64,000 nt of DNA from JBBATK01 sp044228685 (GTDB taxonomy: Bacteria > Bacteroidota > Ignavibacteria > Kapaibacteriales > NICIL-2): positions 1 to 64,000 of the forward strand of contig JBGAUL010000008.1 in NCBI GenBank assembly GCA_044228685.1, in the 5' to 3' direction. Every line of letters starts with the position of its first letter. The stretch's first letter is position 1. This document shows positions 1 through 9,523 of the stretch, one piece after another. The notes beneath the pieces were generated by a model. That model made no database searches. It saw nothing but the letters and a program-made list of their open reading frames with translations, and was not told where the DNA came from. The translations under genes and the position numbers were made by a program.

Positions 1-2
1 AT

Positions 3-3000
3 ATCTGCGGAGCGACAAACTCGCCTAACTTTCCTCGCAATACCGGTCGAACTCCTGCAGGAGTTGATGCATTCGTCACTCTGGTTGATGATATCAATCC
101 GCCGCGAGTCAGGAAGACCTTTGTGTTTGGTAGTACGGGTAACGATGCTGCAATCTCGCTAAGCTATGACGCCCATGCTAATCGCATGTTACTCACCGGT
201 AGCGCTGAATATGGCAACATTCCAACGACAACTGTCATTCAGCCAAATCAAATTACCGGTGGCTTTGTCGCAGCACTCGATACAGGAATTACGCGCATAC
301 AATTCCTAAGTATGCTTGGTACAGGAATCACACCAACTTCAATAACTGCGAAATCAAACAGTACTGTGTACATAGCAGGATATGTTGTCGGTACTGTGCC
401 TGTGACACCAAACGCACTGCAACCAAATTCTCGAGGAGATCTCGATGGTGTCCTGATTTCGTTGGACTCAACGGGATCTAAAGTTCGATACGGCAGTTAT
501 ATAGGAGGTAGCTCGCCCGATTACTCTGCTGCCAAGGTTCTATTGTTCGAGAGTGGATGTATTACTCGTGTCATTTTTGGCATCACTACTCACTCAACGA
601 ATTTTCCTTCAACAAGTGATTCTTACCAACCTCAAAAACTCAATGGGGCTGAAGATCAAGGTGCACTTGTTTTGTTTAGTTCCATGGCCGAAAGTCCGCT
701 TAGCATGACTACGAAGAACTGCGCTAAGGAATACACTTTCAATGTTAAACCTGCTTGTCCGCCTTTGGATGTGATTTGGGACTTTGGTGATGGAACAATC
801 ATCCGCGGACAATATCAGCAAACACACATGTTTAAAACTGCCGGTGTGTATCACGTTAACATCAAGTTGATTTATGATGAGCCTGATACTATCATCGTCA
901 AGCGGGATATCAATGTTGTTGGTGCACCTGGTGTTGATGCAGGACCGGATCAAACCATCTGCACACCGGGACAACGTGTTCAGCTTCGAGCAAGCAGAGG
1001 AACACGATACTTCTGGTCACCGGGCAAATTATTCACCGATTCATCGCTTGCGGCTCAAGACGTATATCCTAAACAGACAACAACCTACTACGTTCACTCA
1101 CGTGATTCCAGTGGCTGCGAATCGAGCGACTCAGTTACCATCAACGTCATCGACGTCCATACCGTCAATCGCATCGACACCTCAATCTGTGAAGGTCAAT
1201 CAATCATTATTCATCTCAATACTACTGCACAAGTGCAGTGGTTACCCGCGTCGGGCCTGGGCTCTGGAAGCGGAAACAACGTTGTTGTGAACCCCACTCG
1301 CAATCAACTATACACCGCTGTCATCTCTCAAGGTATATGCTCTGATACGGCGCTTGTCATGGTGACGGTGCATGCGCAACCACACCTCACGATACTTCCT
1401 GTTAGCACATTGTGCTTCAATCACAGTGCAACGATCCAAGCACAAGCGTTTGGACAATATGCAGGCGATACCGTCGGAATGAAAGTGCAATGGACTCCAC
1501 TCATCAACATTGCGAATTCATCGACGCTTCGTCCGACCGTCAATCCAACAAAAACTCAAACCTATAAATGCACGATTACAACCCGACATGGTTGTACGCG
1601 CACCGACAGCGTCAGAGTGACGGTTCAAAACTCAAAACAGCTCCAGGCCATCGGTGATACGCTTGTTTGTTCTGGTGGCGGCATTAGACTTTGGGCGACG
1701 GGCGGTGTGAGCTTTCGATGGACGCCTACGGCTGGTTTGAGCAATCCAAATAGTGCGTCACCGATTTGTACTGCAACACAATCAACGAGGTACACGGTTA
1801 TCTCTACAAATGGCGTTTGCACCGATACAGCATCTATGATGGTAACAGTTGGTCAAAAACCGGCTTGTAAAGCATTGGGAGATACTACAGTCTGCGAAAA
1901 TCAGCGAGTATGCTTGCGTGTGAGTAATCCTGATGCCAGTCTGAACTATACCTGGTCACCGGCAGCTGACTTTGAGAACGCCATCGGCACGACTGTTTAC
2001 GCCAAAACAAGATCGAAAAAGAACTACATCGTCACGGCACATAACGCGACCGCGTGTGTAGCACTTGATACTGTGAAGGTCACCGTGAATAACAGTCTAC
2101 CGCTTAGTGTCTCGACCGGACCGAGTGTATGTGAAGGTGATCAATCAGTCATTCGTATCACATCTGCGCATGATTCAACCTATCAGTTCAGCTTTACTCC
2201 GAACGACGGGGTCTATTCACCAATCGACGGAACCTACACGGTGGTTGCGCGACCGAATCGATCCTATATCATTAGAGCTCAACGTGAGACCTGTGTCGGT
2301 ACGACTGTCGTTAGTCTTCCGGTACGAGCATTACCGCAGTTCAGCCTGACTCCGGATACTGCCGTTTGCAAAGGCAGCAGTATTCAACTTAGAGCACGCA
2401 GCTCGAGCAATGCGATACGATACTCGTGGACAGATGGCAGCACAAACCACGCTTACTTGGTTGGAAGTACAACCAGTTCATTTGTACGAACTGCTCAGCT
2501 TGATAGCGATCATGTTTTCACGGTGATAGCAACAGAGAACGGATGTACAACAACGAAAACTGTACGCGTTCACACACTCGAACTCCCTCATATCATCATC
2601 CCGCAGGCATCACCTATTTGCATTGGCGAAGGCGTGGCTTTGAAAGTCAGCGCCAAGGGAATGAAGACGGTAAGCTGGAGTCCAAGCGTCGGACTATCGA
2701 ACACACATTCAAGCACCGTTATTGCCTCTCCCTTTTCAACGACGCAATACACGGTGAGCGTTCAAGACAGTGCCGGTTGTAGTAGTGATGAAACAGTAAC
2801 GGTCGTGGTGAAGCCAAATACACCAATCAGTCTGTCAGTTAGTTCGTCATATTCGCGAGCCGGTGATACTGTTGCGCTGACGGTTAGTGCCATGTCTTCG
2901 ATACCGGTCAAAACAGCACTATCAATGGACGTTGTGTGTGAAGCAGGGATATTTGTGCCTGTTGATTTGACGAAGCACCAGATCGTACAAGGTCAACGAG

Positions 3001-3467
3001 TGATGCATATCGAGACGCCCGAAATTGACCTCAACGCCAAACCCTTAAGCATTGCTGTCATATCCGGTTCCACCATGGTCGAGACTTCAGCATCATCAGT
3101 GGTGTCAATAGAATCATCAAACGTTTTAGCAGACGTTTGTCCGCTGGTAAAGAAAACGCCGGGCATTATAGCAGTAGCATCGTGCTTTTACAATGGCCGC
3201 TCTGTTGCACTCTTTGATTCTCTACGTGCGACTGTGAGTCCAAATCCGCTTGCGGATCACTCGACGCTTCACATCCATGCATCTTTGAAAGGAAGTGTTG
3301 GCATCGAGCTGTATGACGGTATAGGTCGATTGATCAAACAATGGACTCATGATCACAATGCACTCGACACCTCGCTGGAACTGGACCTTACAGACTTAGC
3401 TCAAGGTATATATACGTTTAATATTCACTCTGCGACGGAGCTGTTTAGTCTGCGATGTGCTCGTTAG
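3..3467 (+). CDS. Large secreted repeat protein with T9SS-type C-terminal domain (5' end outside window)
   Basis: Partial: the frame is open from base 3, and the first possible in-frame start (GTG at 123) lies inside conserved sequence, so the true start is upstream. About 1154 residues are visible. The first ones (TNSPNFP, then GVDAFVTLV) look like SBBP beta-propeller repeats. A PKD domain follows near residues 245-310 (WDFGDGT, then AGVYHV). Next come about eight Ig-like repeats of 75-85 residues, each with a Cys pair, a W(S/T)P motif and a closing VTV strand. The last 80 residues (VSPNPL, GIGRLIKQW, QGIYTF) match the type A sorting domain of T9SS cargo. Inference: exported by Sec then T9SS and held at or released from the cell surface, perhaps in adhesion. 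No terminator is evident after it. Confidence 0.85.
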   Translation: MCGATNSPNFPRNTGRTPAGVDAFVTLVDDINPPRVRKTFVFGSTGNDAAISLSYDAHANRMLLTGSAEYGNIPTTTVIQPNQITGGFVAALDTGITRIQFLSMLGTGITPTSITAKSNSTVYIAGYVVGTVPVTPNALQPNSRGDLDGVLISLDSTGSKVRYGSYIGGSSPDYSAAKVLLFESGCITRVIFGITTHSTNFPSTSDSYQPQKLNGAEDQGALVLFSSMAESPLSMTTKNCAKEYTFNVKPACPPLDVIWDFGDGTIIRGQYQQTHMFKTAGVYHVNIKLIYDEPDTIIVKRDINVVGAPGVDAGPDQTICTPGQRVQLRASRGTRYFWSPGKLFTDSSLAAQDVYPKQTTTYYVHSRDSSGCESSDSVTINVIDVHTVNRIDTSICEGQSIIIHLNTTAQVQWLPASGLGSGSGNNVVVNPTRNQLYTAVISQGICSDTALVMVTVHAQPHLTILPVSTLCFNHSATIQAQAFGQYAGDTVGMKVQWTPLINIANSSTLRPTVNPTKTQTYKCTITTRHGCTRTDSVRVTVQNSKQLQAIGDTLVCSGGGIRLWATGGVSFRWTPTAGLSNPNSASPICTATQSTRYTVISTNGVCTDTASMMVTVGQKPACKALGDTTVCENQRVCLRVSNPDASLNYTWSPAADFENAIGTTVYAKTRSKKNYIVTAHNATACVALDTVKVTVNNSLPLSVSTGPSVCEGDQSVIRITSAHDSTYQFSFTPNDGVYSPIDGTYTVVARPNRSYIIRAQRETCVGTTVVSLPVRALPQFSLTPDTAVCKGSSIQLRARSSSNAIRYSWTDGSTNHAYLVGSTTSSFVRTAQLDSDHVFTVIATENGCTTTKTVRVHTLELPHIIIPQASPICIGEGVALKVSAKGMKTVSWSPSVGLSNTHSSTVIASPFSTTQYTVSVQDSAGCSSDETVTVVVKPNTPISLSVSSSYSRAGDTVALTVSAMSSIPVKTALSMDVVCEAGIFVPVDLTKHQIVQGQRVMHIETPEIDLNAKPLSIAVISGSTMVETSASSVVSIESSNVLADVCPLVKKTPGIIAVASCFYNGRSVALFDSLRATVSPNPLADHSTLHIHASLKGSVGIELYDGIGRLIKQWTHDHNALDTSLELDLTDLAQGIYTFNIHSATELFSLRCAR

Positions 3468-3492
3468 CGCAACTTGTTGTTTTGTCGTGGTG

Positions 3493-3520
3493 TTGGTGCC
3501 GTTGTTCTCAGCTATTTTTG
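3493..3520 (+). promoter_or_regulatory. Bacteroidota-type promoter before metB-like gene
   Basis: TATTTTTG at 3513-3520 fits the -7 element TAnnTTTG. A TTG lies 17 bases upstream at 3493-3495 as a possible -33 element. The start codon follows 25 bases after the -7 box. Predicted by motif only. Confidence 0.5.
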
Positions 3521-3545
3521 TAGACACTAACGAGAACACACGCAC

Positions 3546-4703
3546 ATGACTTCAGGATTTTCCACTCGCGCAATACACGTTGGACAAGAACCGGACGAGC
3601 TAACAGGAGCAGTTACTGTTCCACTGTATCAGACCTCGACTTATGCCCAAGAGGAAATCGGCAAGCATAAGGGTTACGAGTATGCTCGTACACAAAATCC
3701 AACGCGCTTTGCTTGGGAGAAGAACTTAGCTAACCTCGAGGAAGGCGTTGCAGCTTACGCTTTCGCAAGTGGTTTGGCAACAATCGACTCCGTCATGAAG
3801 CTTCTCCGCAGTGGCGATCACGTCGTGATGGCTGAGGACATGTATGGCGGAACATTCCGTCTCTTCGACAAAATCCTGCGCAATTTTGGTATTGAATTCA
3901 CATCAGTTGACATGCGCGATGAAGCGGCAATACGCGCTAGCGTTCAGCCGAACACAAAGATGTTCTATACGGAGACGCCCACGAATCCAATGATGAATAT
4001 CACTGACATTCGCATGGTATCTCGTATTTCTCGTCAGCACAATGCAATGCTGGTAGTCGACAACACCTTTGCTACTCCCTTCTTCCAGCGTCCATTGAGT
4101 TTGGGAGCAGATATTGTCGTTCACTCCGCAACAAAATACTTGGGCGGTCACTCAGACTTGATTCACGGCATCGCGGTCACAAGTTCTCCCGACATTGCAG
4201 ATCAACTGAAGTTCATTCAAAATGCTGCAGGCGCAGTACCAGGTCCTTTTGAATGCTGGCTCTGTTTACGATCAATTAAAACCCTTGCAGTTCGCATGCG
4301 CCAACATGAAGACAATGCGCTTCGTATTGCTCATGCATTAGAACATCACAAAGGTTTGAAAGCCGTTCACTATCCAGGTCTCAAATCACATCCGCAACAT
4401 GATTTGGCTGCGTCTCAAATGAGTGGCTTTGGTGCGATCATTACTTTGGAACTGGGTTCATTGAACAGAGCCCGTGCCTTCACGAGTGCACTTGAAGTGT
4501 TTACCTTGGGTGAATCACTCGGTGGTGTTGAGTCGCTTGTATGCCATCCTGTGAGTATGACACACGGCTCTGTCCCTGTCGAGAAACGATTGAAGCTTGG
4601 AATCACCGAAGGTCTTGTGCGATTGTCTGTCGGTATCGAGGACGAGGAGGATCTCCTGCGCGATGTCGAATTGGCTCTCGATGCCGTGTCGACTATCGAC
4701 TAA
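3546..4703 (+). CDS. metB: Cystathionine gamma-synthase / cystathionine gamma-lyase family PLP enzyme
   Basis: A 385-residue enzyme of the Cys/Met metabolism PLP family (fold type I), full length for the family. The PLP-binding lysine sits in SATKYLGGHSD (near residue 200), the phosphate-contact YEYARTQNPTR is near residue 45, and the PLP aspartate is in VVDNTFATP. The family makes cystathionine from an activated homoserine and cysteine, or cleaves cystathionine to cysteine, 2-oxobutyrate and ammonia. Sequence reading alone does not separate synthase from lyase, so the symbol is provisional. It stands alone between a T9SS cargo gene and the convergent lpxA, with its own predicted promoter. 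The start ATG is the first in frame, directly before the conserved STRAIHVGQ segment. Confidence 0.88.
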   Translation: MTSGFSTRAIHVGQEPDELTGAVTVPLYQTSTYAQEEIGKHKGYEYARTQNPTRFAWEKNLANLEEGVAAYAFASGLATIDSVMKLLRSGDHVVMAEDMYGGTFRLFDKILRNFGIEFTSVDMRDEAAIRASVQPNTKMFYTETPTNPMMNITDIRMVSRISRQHNAMLVVDNTFATPFFQRPLSLGADIVVHSATKYLGGHSDLIHGIAVTSSPDIADQLKFIQNAAGAVPGPFECWLCLRSIKTLAVRMRQHEDNALRIAHALEHHKGLKAVHYPGLKSHPQHDLAASQMSGFGAIITLELGSLNRARAFTSALEVFTLGESLGGVESLVCHPVSMTHGSVPVEKRLKLGITEGLVRLSVGIEDEEDLLRDVELALDAVSTID

Positions 4704-4786
4704 TTGATCGGCACCTAGCGCTTTCAGCAGCCAAATAAGTCAGCGATCTTTGGTGAATTTGTGCGCTTAGCGCAGGATGAAATCTT

Positions 4787-5563
4787 CTAGCGGTACACGC
4801 CGCGTTTTGAAGTCTCGATAAAGGTGATCATGTCTTCGACTTCAGCAATGGGCGTCGGGTAGAGTGCACGATATGTAGCGATCCCATCGCTCATATTCTT
4901 TCCTGAGAAGAAGACGGTATTGACGAACTCGTCGATTGAAGCAACGGTTTCTTGACTAAAGCCACGACGTGACAAACCAACTTTGTTGATGCCTTCAACT
5001 TTTACCGGACTTCTTCCGGTCAGCACAAAGGGTGCGACATCTTTGGTAATCATTGCATCTGCTGCGACCATGACGTGCTTTCCGATTCTGCAGAACTGGT
5101 GGACTTTCGACACGCCACCGAGTATAGCCCAGTCTCCTACTTCCACATGACCACCAAGTTGGGTTGCGTTTGCAATGACGACGTTGTTGCCGACTTGACA
5201 ATCATGTGCAATATGTGTATATGCCATGATAAGACAGTCTGATCCAACTCGCACTGCATCGGTATGGGAGGCGCGATTGACTGTAACGCATTCACGCAAG
5301 GTTGTGCGATCGCCAATAAAGACCTCAGTATGTTGACCATGGAATCTCAAATCCTGCGGTGCAGCGCCTATCACGGCACCGGGATATACTAGGACAGATT
5401 TACCTAAGCGGGAGCCGGCAAGGATCACACCGTGAACCATGATTTCTGTGTCGTCACCGATAATGACATCATCATCAATCACAGCAAAAGCACCGATTCG
5501 AACATTAGTGCCCAACTGTGCTTTTGGTGAAACAACCGCGCTTGGATGAATCTGTGTACTCAT
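4787..5563 (-). CDS. lpxA: UDP-N-acetylglucosamine acyltransferase LpxA
   Basis: First enzyme of lipid A synthesis: moves a 3-hydroxyacyl chain from ACP to the 3-OH of UDP-GlcNAc in the cytoplasm. The 258 residues match the family length of about 260. The N-terminal half is a left-handed beta-helix of hexapeptide repeats (IHPSAVVSPKAQLG onward). The catalytic histidine is in the AHDCQVG segment near residue 120, and the C-terminal helical domain ends in TSKRGVYR. The start ATG overlaps the stop of lpxC/fabZ by one base (TAATG), so the two are probably translationally coupled and co-transcribed. It converges with the metB-like gene. A short TGCGC/GCGCA hairpin lies at 4762-4774, but it has no U-run. 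Confidence 0.96.
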   Translation of the reverse strand: MSTQIHPSAVVSPKAQLGTNVRIGAFAVIDDDVIIGDDTEIMVHGVILAGSRLGKSVLVYPGAVIGAAPQDLRFHGQHTEVFIGDRTTLRECVTVNRASHTDAVRVGSDCLIMAYTHIAHDCQVGNNVVIANATQLGGHVEVGDWAILGGVSKVHQFCRIGKHVMVAADAMITKDVAPFVLTGRSPVKVEGINKVGLSRRGFSQETVASIDEFVNTVFFSGKNMSDGIATYRALYPTPIAEVEDMITFIETSKRGVYR

Positions 5564-6969
5564 TAGGCCTCCTTATCAACAATTGCCGCTGAGAGGTCAG
5601 CCTCTGCAACAAGTGTCTCACCTACATAGGCTTTTGCCTGCAGTGATATCGTATTAAATCTCCTACCAACCATTCGCACATCCAATACAAGCTGATCACC
5701 AGGAATAACCGGCTTTCTAAACTTCGCATTGTTGATGGCCATGAAGAACACCAGCTTGTTCTCGGTAAACATGCCATCAAGATTAAGCAGTAGCATGCAT
5801 CCACATTGTGCCATTGATTCCAATATCAACACACCCGGCATAACCGGACGGTTTGGAAAGTGTCCTGGGAAAAATGGCTCGTTAACCGTGACGTTCTTAT
5901 AACCCACAATTCGATTGTTTTCCGAATCGAATTCAATGATACGGTCAACCATCAAGAATGGATATCGATGCGGCATCACTTTCATGATGGCATTGATGTC
6001 CATAACAACACCGTCAGCGTACTTCGGTTGCAAACGACGCAGTGACTTCTTTTGCAAATAGTACTTGCGAACCTTGCGAGCGAATTCAATGTTTGATGCG
6101 TGACCCGGACGAGCCGCCAGAATCTGTCCCTTCATTGGAAATCCAACCAAGGCCAAATCACCGAGCATGTCCAGTAGTTTATGGCGCGCAGGCTCGTTTC
6201 TGAAACGAAGAACCTTGTTGTTCAGGATTCCATTCGAACCAAGTACAGCGTTTTCTTGAATTCCTAATTTCTCGAGCAGTTTGTTGAGATCTTCTTCTGA
6301 CATTTCGCGGTCGACGATGACGACAGCGTTATCGAAGTTCCCACCTTTGATCAAACCTTGATTCCAAAGCGTCTCAACTTCGTGCAGGAAGCAGAAGGTG
6401 CGGGCTGATGCAAACTCAGAAACGAATTCCTTCTCCATGTTGAACAAACCTGTGTGCTGGGAGCCCAAAGCAGGATTGTTGTAATCGATCATCACTGTCA
6501 CACGGAAATCGTCGTTCGGCAGTGCAAGAATATCTGTTCCATTCTTGTCATTGACATAGCGCACTTGCTCATCAAAAACCAAATAATCACGCGGAGCTTT
6601 TTGCTCAATAATTTCGGCTTTGAGCAACACTTCTACGAATGGCATTGCTGAGCCATCGCCGACCGGTGGTTCGTTGGCCGTGAGCTCCATGCGACAGTTG
6701 TCAATCTGCAAGCCGACCAGCGCTGCAAGAACGTGTTCAACGGTGTGAACTTGCGTTCCGTCAACAGCTAAAGTGGTTCCGCGAGAGATATCGACGACGT
6801 TGTCGACTAGTGCCGGTATTTCCGGTGAGTTCGGTACATCGCTTCGAACAAAGCGATACCCGTAGTTCTCAGGTGCAGGGTGGAAAGTTATGGTCGAAGC
6901 GTTTCCTGTGTGAAGTCCCACTCCCGAAAAGCTGACCGATTCCTTGATCGTACGCTGTTTTTCTATCAT
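5563..6969 (-). CDS. lpxC/fabZ: Bifunctional UDP-3-O-acyl-N-acetylglucosamine deacetylase / 3-hydroxyacyl-ACP dehydratase (LpxC-FabZ fusion)
   Basis: 468 residues with two complete enzymes. Residues 1 to about 305 are LpxC, the zinc deacetylase that commits lipid A synthesis: zinc His in HTVEHVLAAL, catalytic region VGDGSAMPF, and a second zinc site HKLLDMLGD. Residues from about 320 are FabZ, the hot-dog fold dehydratase of fatty-acid elongation: MPHRYPFLMVDRI with the catalytic His, and the active-site Glu in MPGVLILESMAQ. This fusion is known in Bacteroidota/Chlorobiota and is a good lineage marker. It links two enzymes that compete for the 3-hydroxyacyl-ACP pool. First gene of a two-gene unit with lpxA, under a TATTTTTG promoter. 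Confidence 0.96.
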   Translation of the reverse strand: MIEKQRTIKESVSFSGVGLHTGNASTITFHPAPENYGYRFVRSDVPNSPEIPALVDNVVDISRGTTLAVDGTQVHTVEHVLAALVGLQIDNCRMELTANEPPVGDGSAMPFVEVLLKAEIIEQKAPRDYLVFDEQVRYVNDKNGTDILALPNDDFRVTVMIDYNNPALGSQHTGLFNMEKEFVSEFASARTFCFLHEVETLWNQGLIKGGNFDNAVVIVDREMSEEDLNKLLEKLGIQENAVLGSNGILNNKVLRFRNEPARHKLLDMLGDLALVGFPMKGQILAARPGHASNIEFARKVRKYYLQKKSLRRLQPKYADGVVMDINAIMKVMPHRYPFLMVDRIIEFDSENNRIVGYKNVTVNEPFFPGHFPNRPVMPGVLILESMAQCGCMLLLNLDGMFTENKLVFFMAINNAKFRKPVIPGDQLVLDVRMVGRRFNTISLQAKAYVGETLVAEADLSAAIVDKEA

Positions 6970-6997
6970 GCTGTCTCGTGTATCCTTCGAAGGTCTT

Positions 6998-7005
6998 CAA
7001 AAATA
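6998..7005 (-). promoter_or_regulatory. -7 promoter element of lpxC/fabZ-lpxA
   Basis: On the minus strand the bases read TATTTTTG, a full match to TAnnTTTG, 28 bases before the lpxC/fabZ ATG. No clear TTG -33 element is seen at the expected distance. Confidence 0.5.
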
Positions 7006-7173
7006 CCACGAGAACGCGAGTTCCGATGTAGAAAGCTATGCACAATGAGGAAAATCGCGAGAAAAAGGGACTATTGCGCACACTTATTCGCGCTATTAGG
7101 CTTAAGAGCATCGCGTATTGAATAAGGTGCTCAACGAGATGAGCTGCAGATTCTTAAGTAGACTCTGTGGATC

Positions 7174-8169
7174 TTATGAGTCAAGTGTCAGTCGACGAAG
7201 TGCGGCTTCTTGACGTAGTCTCTGACGAAGTTCAACCGCGGGTGAACCGGAATAGATACCGGCTTGGTTAATAGACTTCGACACGCCTGATTGTGCACCA
7301 ATTGTAACGTCATCTGCGGTTGTCATATACCCCACCATTCCCACTTGACCCGCAATGCGATTACGCTTTCCAATCTTTGTTCCCCCCGAGATACCCGTCT
7401 GTGCGGCGATTGCAGTGTTCTCACCAATCTCTACGTTGTGAGCGATGTGCACCATGTTGTCAAGCTTGACTCCTCGTCGCAGAATTGTTGATCCAAGAGC
7501 GGCTCTATCAATACACGATCCTGCGCCTACCTCGACTTCATCTTCAAGAACAACATTCCCAATTTGAGGGATTTTGTCGTACGAACCATCGGCATTATCG
7601 AGATAGCCAAATCCGTCGGATCCAATCACTGCATGAGCATGAATTATGCAGCGCTCACCCACCACACACTCGTCATAAACAACAACATGCGGATACAGAA
7701 CTGATCCGGCTCCAATACTAACATTTTCGCCGATGCAGACATTCGCGCCGAGTCTGGCACCTGCTTCTACTCGAGAATGTGCTCCGACAACAGCTCCGGC
7801 TTCGATAGTTGCATCACTTGCTATGACGGCCGTTGGATGAACATGAGCAGAAGCGTCAACACGACCGCCGTTTTGCGAAGCTTGATTGATCGTGTTGATC
7901 AGTTGAATCAGGGCACGATGCGGATGTTGAACTTTGATATATGCGCGACCATCTACTGAAGGCGCATCATAACTCATGCTAACCAACAAGCAGCTTGCCT
8001 GAGTGCTCTCCAGATACTTGGCAAATTTCTCTGATGCATAGAAACTCAATTCACCTTGAACAGCGCTTTCGAGTTTATTGAAAGCATGAATGCGAAGCGA
8101 GCCATCGCCAATGACTTCGGCCTTGAGAATTTGGGCTATGTCGCTGACACTAAAATCAAATTTCTTCAT
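7174..8169 (-). CDS. lpxD: UDP-3-O-(3-hydroxyacyl)glucosamine N-acyltransferase LpxD
   Basis: Third step of lipid A synthesis: N-acylation of UDP-3-O-acyl-glucosamine from acyl-ACP. There is an N-terminal uridine-binding domain (FSVSDIAQIL, IGDGSLRI), then a left-handed beta-helix of hexapeptide repeats, with the catalytic His in HIAHNVEIGENT and a C-terminal helix (ELRQRLRQEAALRRL). I chose the ATG at 8169 (331 residues) because MKKFDFSVSDIA lines up with the family N-terminus. An upstream in-frame ATG at 8208, 10 bases after the skp-like stop, would add 13 residues and would fit translational coupling. Last gene of the uppS-bamA-skp-skp-lpxD unit. Confidence 0.94.
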   Translation of the reverse strand: MKKFDFSVSDIAQILKAEVIGDGSLRIHAFNKLESAVQGELSFYASEKFAKYLESTQASCLLVSMSYDAPSVDGRAYIKVQHPHRALIQLINTINQASQNGGRVDASAHVHPTAVIASDATIEAGAVVGAHSRVEAGARLGANVCIGENVSIGAGSVLYPHVVVYDECVVGERCIIHAHAVIGSDGFGYLDNADGSYDKIPQIGNVVLEDEVEVGAGSCIDRAALGSTILRRGVKLDNMVHIAHNVEIGENTAIAAQTGISGGTKIGKRNRIAGQVGMVGYMTTADDVTIGAQSGVSKSINQAGIYSGSPAVELRQRLRQEAALRRLTLDS

Positions 8170-8218
8170 GGTTGTAAAGACAATGGCAACCCGTTTTCGA
8201 GTTGCCATCGTGATTAGT

Positions 8219-8893
8219 TTATCGAGGTATTTCCTGCGTCGGTGCCGGTGGATCCGTCGGTTTGGTATCCTTGGTCTCCGTCTCGGTCCGCGAACGCTTT
8301 CTCGGCGTCTGTGGTTGTTCCCGATCTTTCTTGTTCTTTGGATCTTCTTCGATCGCTTTCTTTTGTTTTTCCTCTAAGTCATCAGCCGGAATATTAAGCT
8401 TCTTCATGACTTTGACGGTGAGGTCAAACTTTGGATTTGCGTAGGGAATTGGTTGCGTTGACTTGTCGAGAACCATATCAAAACCTTCGCTTGCTGCAAC
8501 ATCTTGTGTTGCTAAGTAGAGCTTTTCTTCAACTGGTTTCAAAACAGCCAGCGCTTGAACATCATACTCCCCTGCCGGATCAAACTTCTTATGAGTAAAG
8601 TCCTCGCGAGTAGCTTTCTTCTTCGCGAGTTCAGCTTCTTTGAGAGCCCGTTCGTCTGCAGACCAAATGAGTCGGTTCTTGCGAATCTCAATTTCGAGAT
8701 CGTCAATCTGCTGCTGCATTTGTGAAATCTCACGCTTCCAATCATCAACAAGAGATTGAATGCGCTGCTTGGCTTGAATCATGTCTTGCCAGCGCTCACG
8801 AATGACATCGGAGGCGATGTAACCGACCTTCTGCGACCAGCCCATGGTGCTCGAAAGCACGATGACGGCGATCAGAACGAGAATCCTTCTCAT
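8219..8893 (-). CDS. OmpH/Skp family periplasmic chaperone with long charged tail
   Basis: 224 residues with a signal peptide (MRRILVLIAVIVLSSTMGWSQ) and an OmpH-type body: KVGYIASDVI at the mature start, a long coiled-coil middle (about residues 40-115) and the closing strand with VLDKS. Skp-type trimers hold unfolded outer-membrane proteins in the periplasm and pass them to BamA. Unusual: after the domain ends near residue 170 there is a hydrophilic tail of about 50 residues rich in Lys, Glu, Pro and Thr (EEKQKKAIEEDPKNKKD and PTDPPAPTQEIPR). The second skp-like gene lies 23 bases upstream, so this is a tandem paralogue pair. Confidence 0.85.
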   Translation of the reverse strand: MRRILVLIAVIVLSSTMGWSQKVGYIASDVIRERWQDMIQAKQRIQSLVDDWKREISQMQQQIDDLEIEIRKNRLIWSADERALKEAELAKKKATREDFTHKKFDPAGEYDVQALAVLKPVEEKLYLATQDVAASEGFDMVLDKSTQPIPYANPKFDLTVKVMKKLNIPADDLEEKQKKAIEEDPKNKKDREQPQTPRKRSRTETETKDTKPTDPPAPTQEIPR

Positions 8894-8916
8894 AAATAAC
8901 CTGAAAGTGAAGATGT

Positions 8917-9483
8917 TTACTTACCGCGCTTCATACGATCAATGATCTTATGCGTGATATCAAACTTTTCGTCTGCATAGACCAATACTGCTGTTGCACC
9001 CTTGTCGAAAACCATTGAGAATTGATCTTCCTTTGCAACTTGTTGGATTGCATCTTGTATCTTCTGGAGAATTGGCTGCAACAACTCGTTGCGCTTGCGA
9101 ACCAATGTTCCTTGATTTCCGAAATTGTCTTCTTGAAATGCCGTGTACATGTTGCGCAAATTCGTCAGTTCATCTTCTTCCTTCTTCTGCGCATCAGCCG
9201 TCATCATAGCCTTGTTCTTCTGATACAAATCAAACTTGGCTTTGAATGTTGCTTCAATGGTCTTCATTGAATCAAGATATTTGTTTTTCAGCTCAGTCAG
9301 CTTTCTGTCGGCTTCAATTGCCTCAGGCAATTCCTTTGCAATCTTCTCTACGTCAACAACTGCGACGCGCAGTTCTGCCTTCGGGCCACCCGCTGATTTA
9401 GCTGCTTTACTTCCTTGTGCTACCATGTTGCTGCTACCGATTACGAGCAACAATACTGTAGCTAAACTGAAAAAATGTTTCAT
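8917..9483 (-). CDS. OmpH/Skp family periplasmic chaperone
   Basis: 188 residues from the ATG at 9483, chosen because MKHFFSLATVLLLVIGSSNMVAQ is a good signal peptide. The frame is open further upstream, but that part has no signal-like or family features. The body is OmpH-like: LRVAVVDVEKI at the mature start, a long coiled coil (about residues 60-130, with KNKAMMTADAQKKEEDE) and the final FSMVFDKG, VYADEKFDIT segment. Expected to bind unfolded outer-membrane proteins in the periplasm. It sits between bamA and a second skp-like gene, the usual skp position in envelope operons. Confidence 0.88.
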   Translation of the reverse strand: MKHFFSLATVLLLVIGSSNMVAQGSKAAKSAGGPKAELRVAVVDVEKIAKELPEAIEADRKLTELKNKYLDSMKTIEATFKAKFDLYQKNKAMMTADAQKKEEDELTNLRNMYTAFQEDNFGNQGTLVRKRNELLQPILQKIQDAIQQVAKEDQFSMVFDKGATAVLVYADEKFDITHKIIDRMKRGK

Positions 9484-9523
9484 GGATAAATGATAGTGTA
9501 AGTGAAGAGAAACCATGTTTTGA

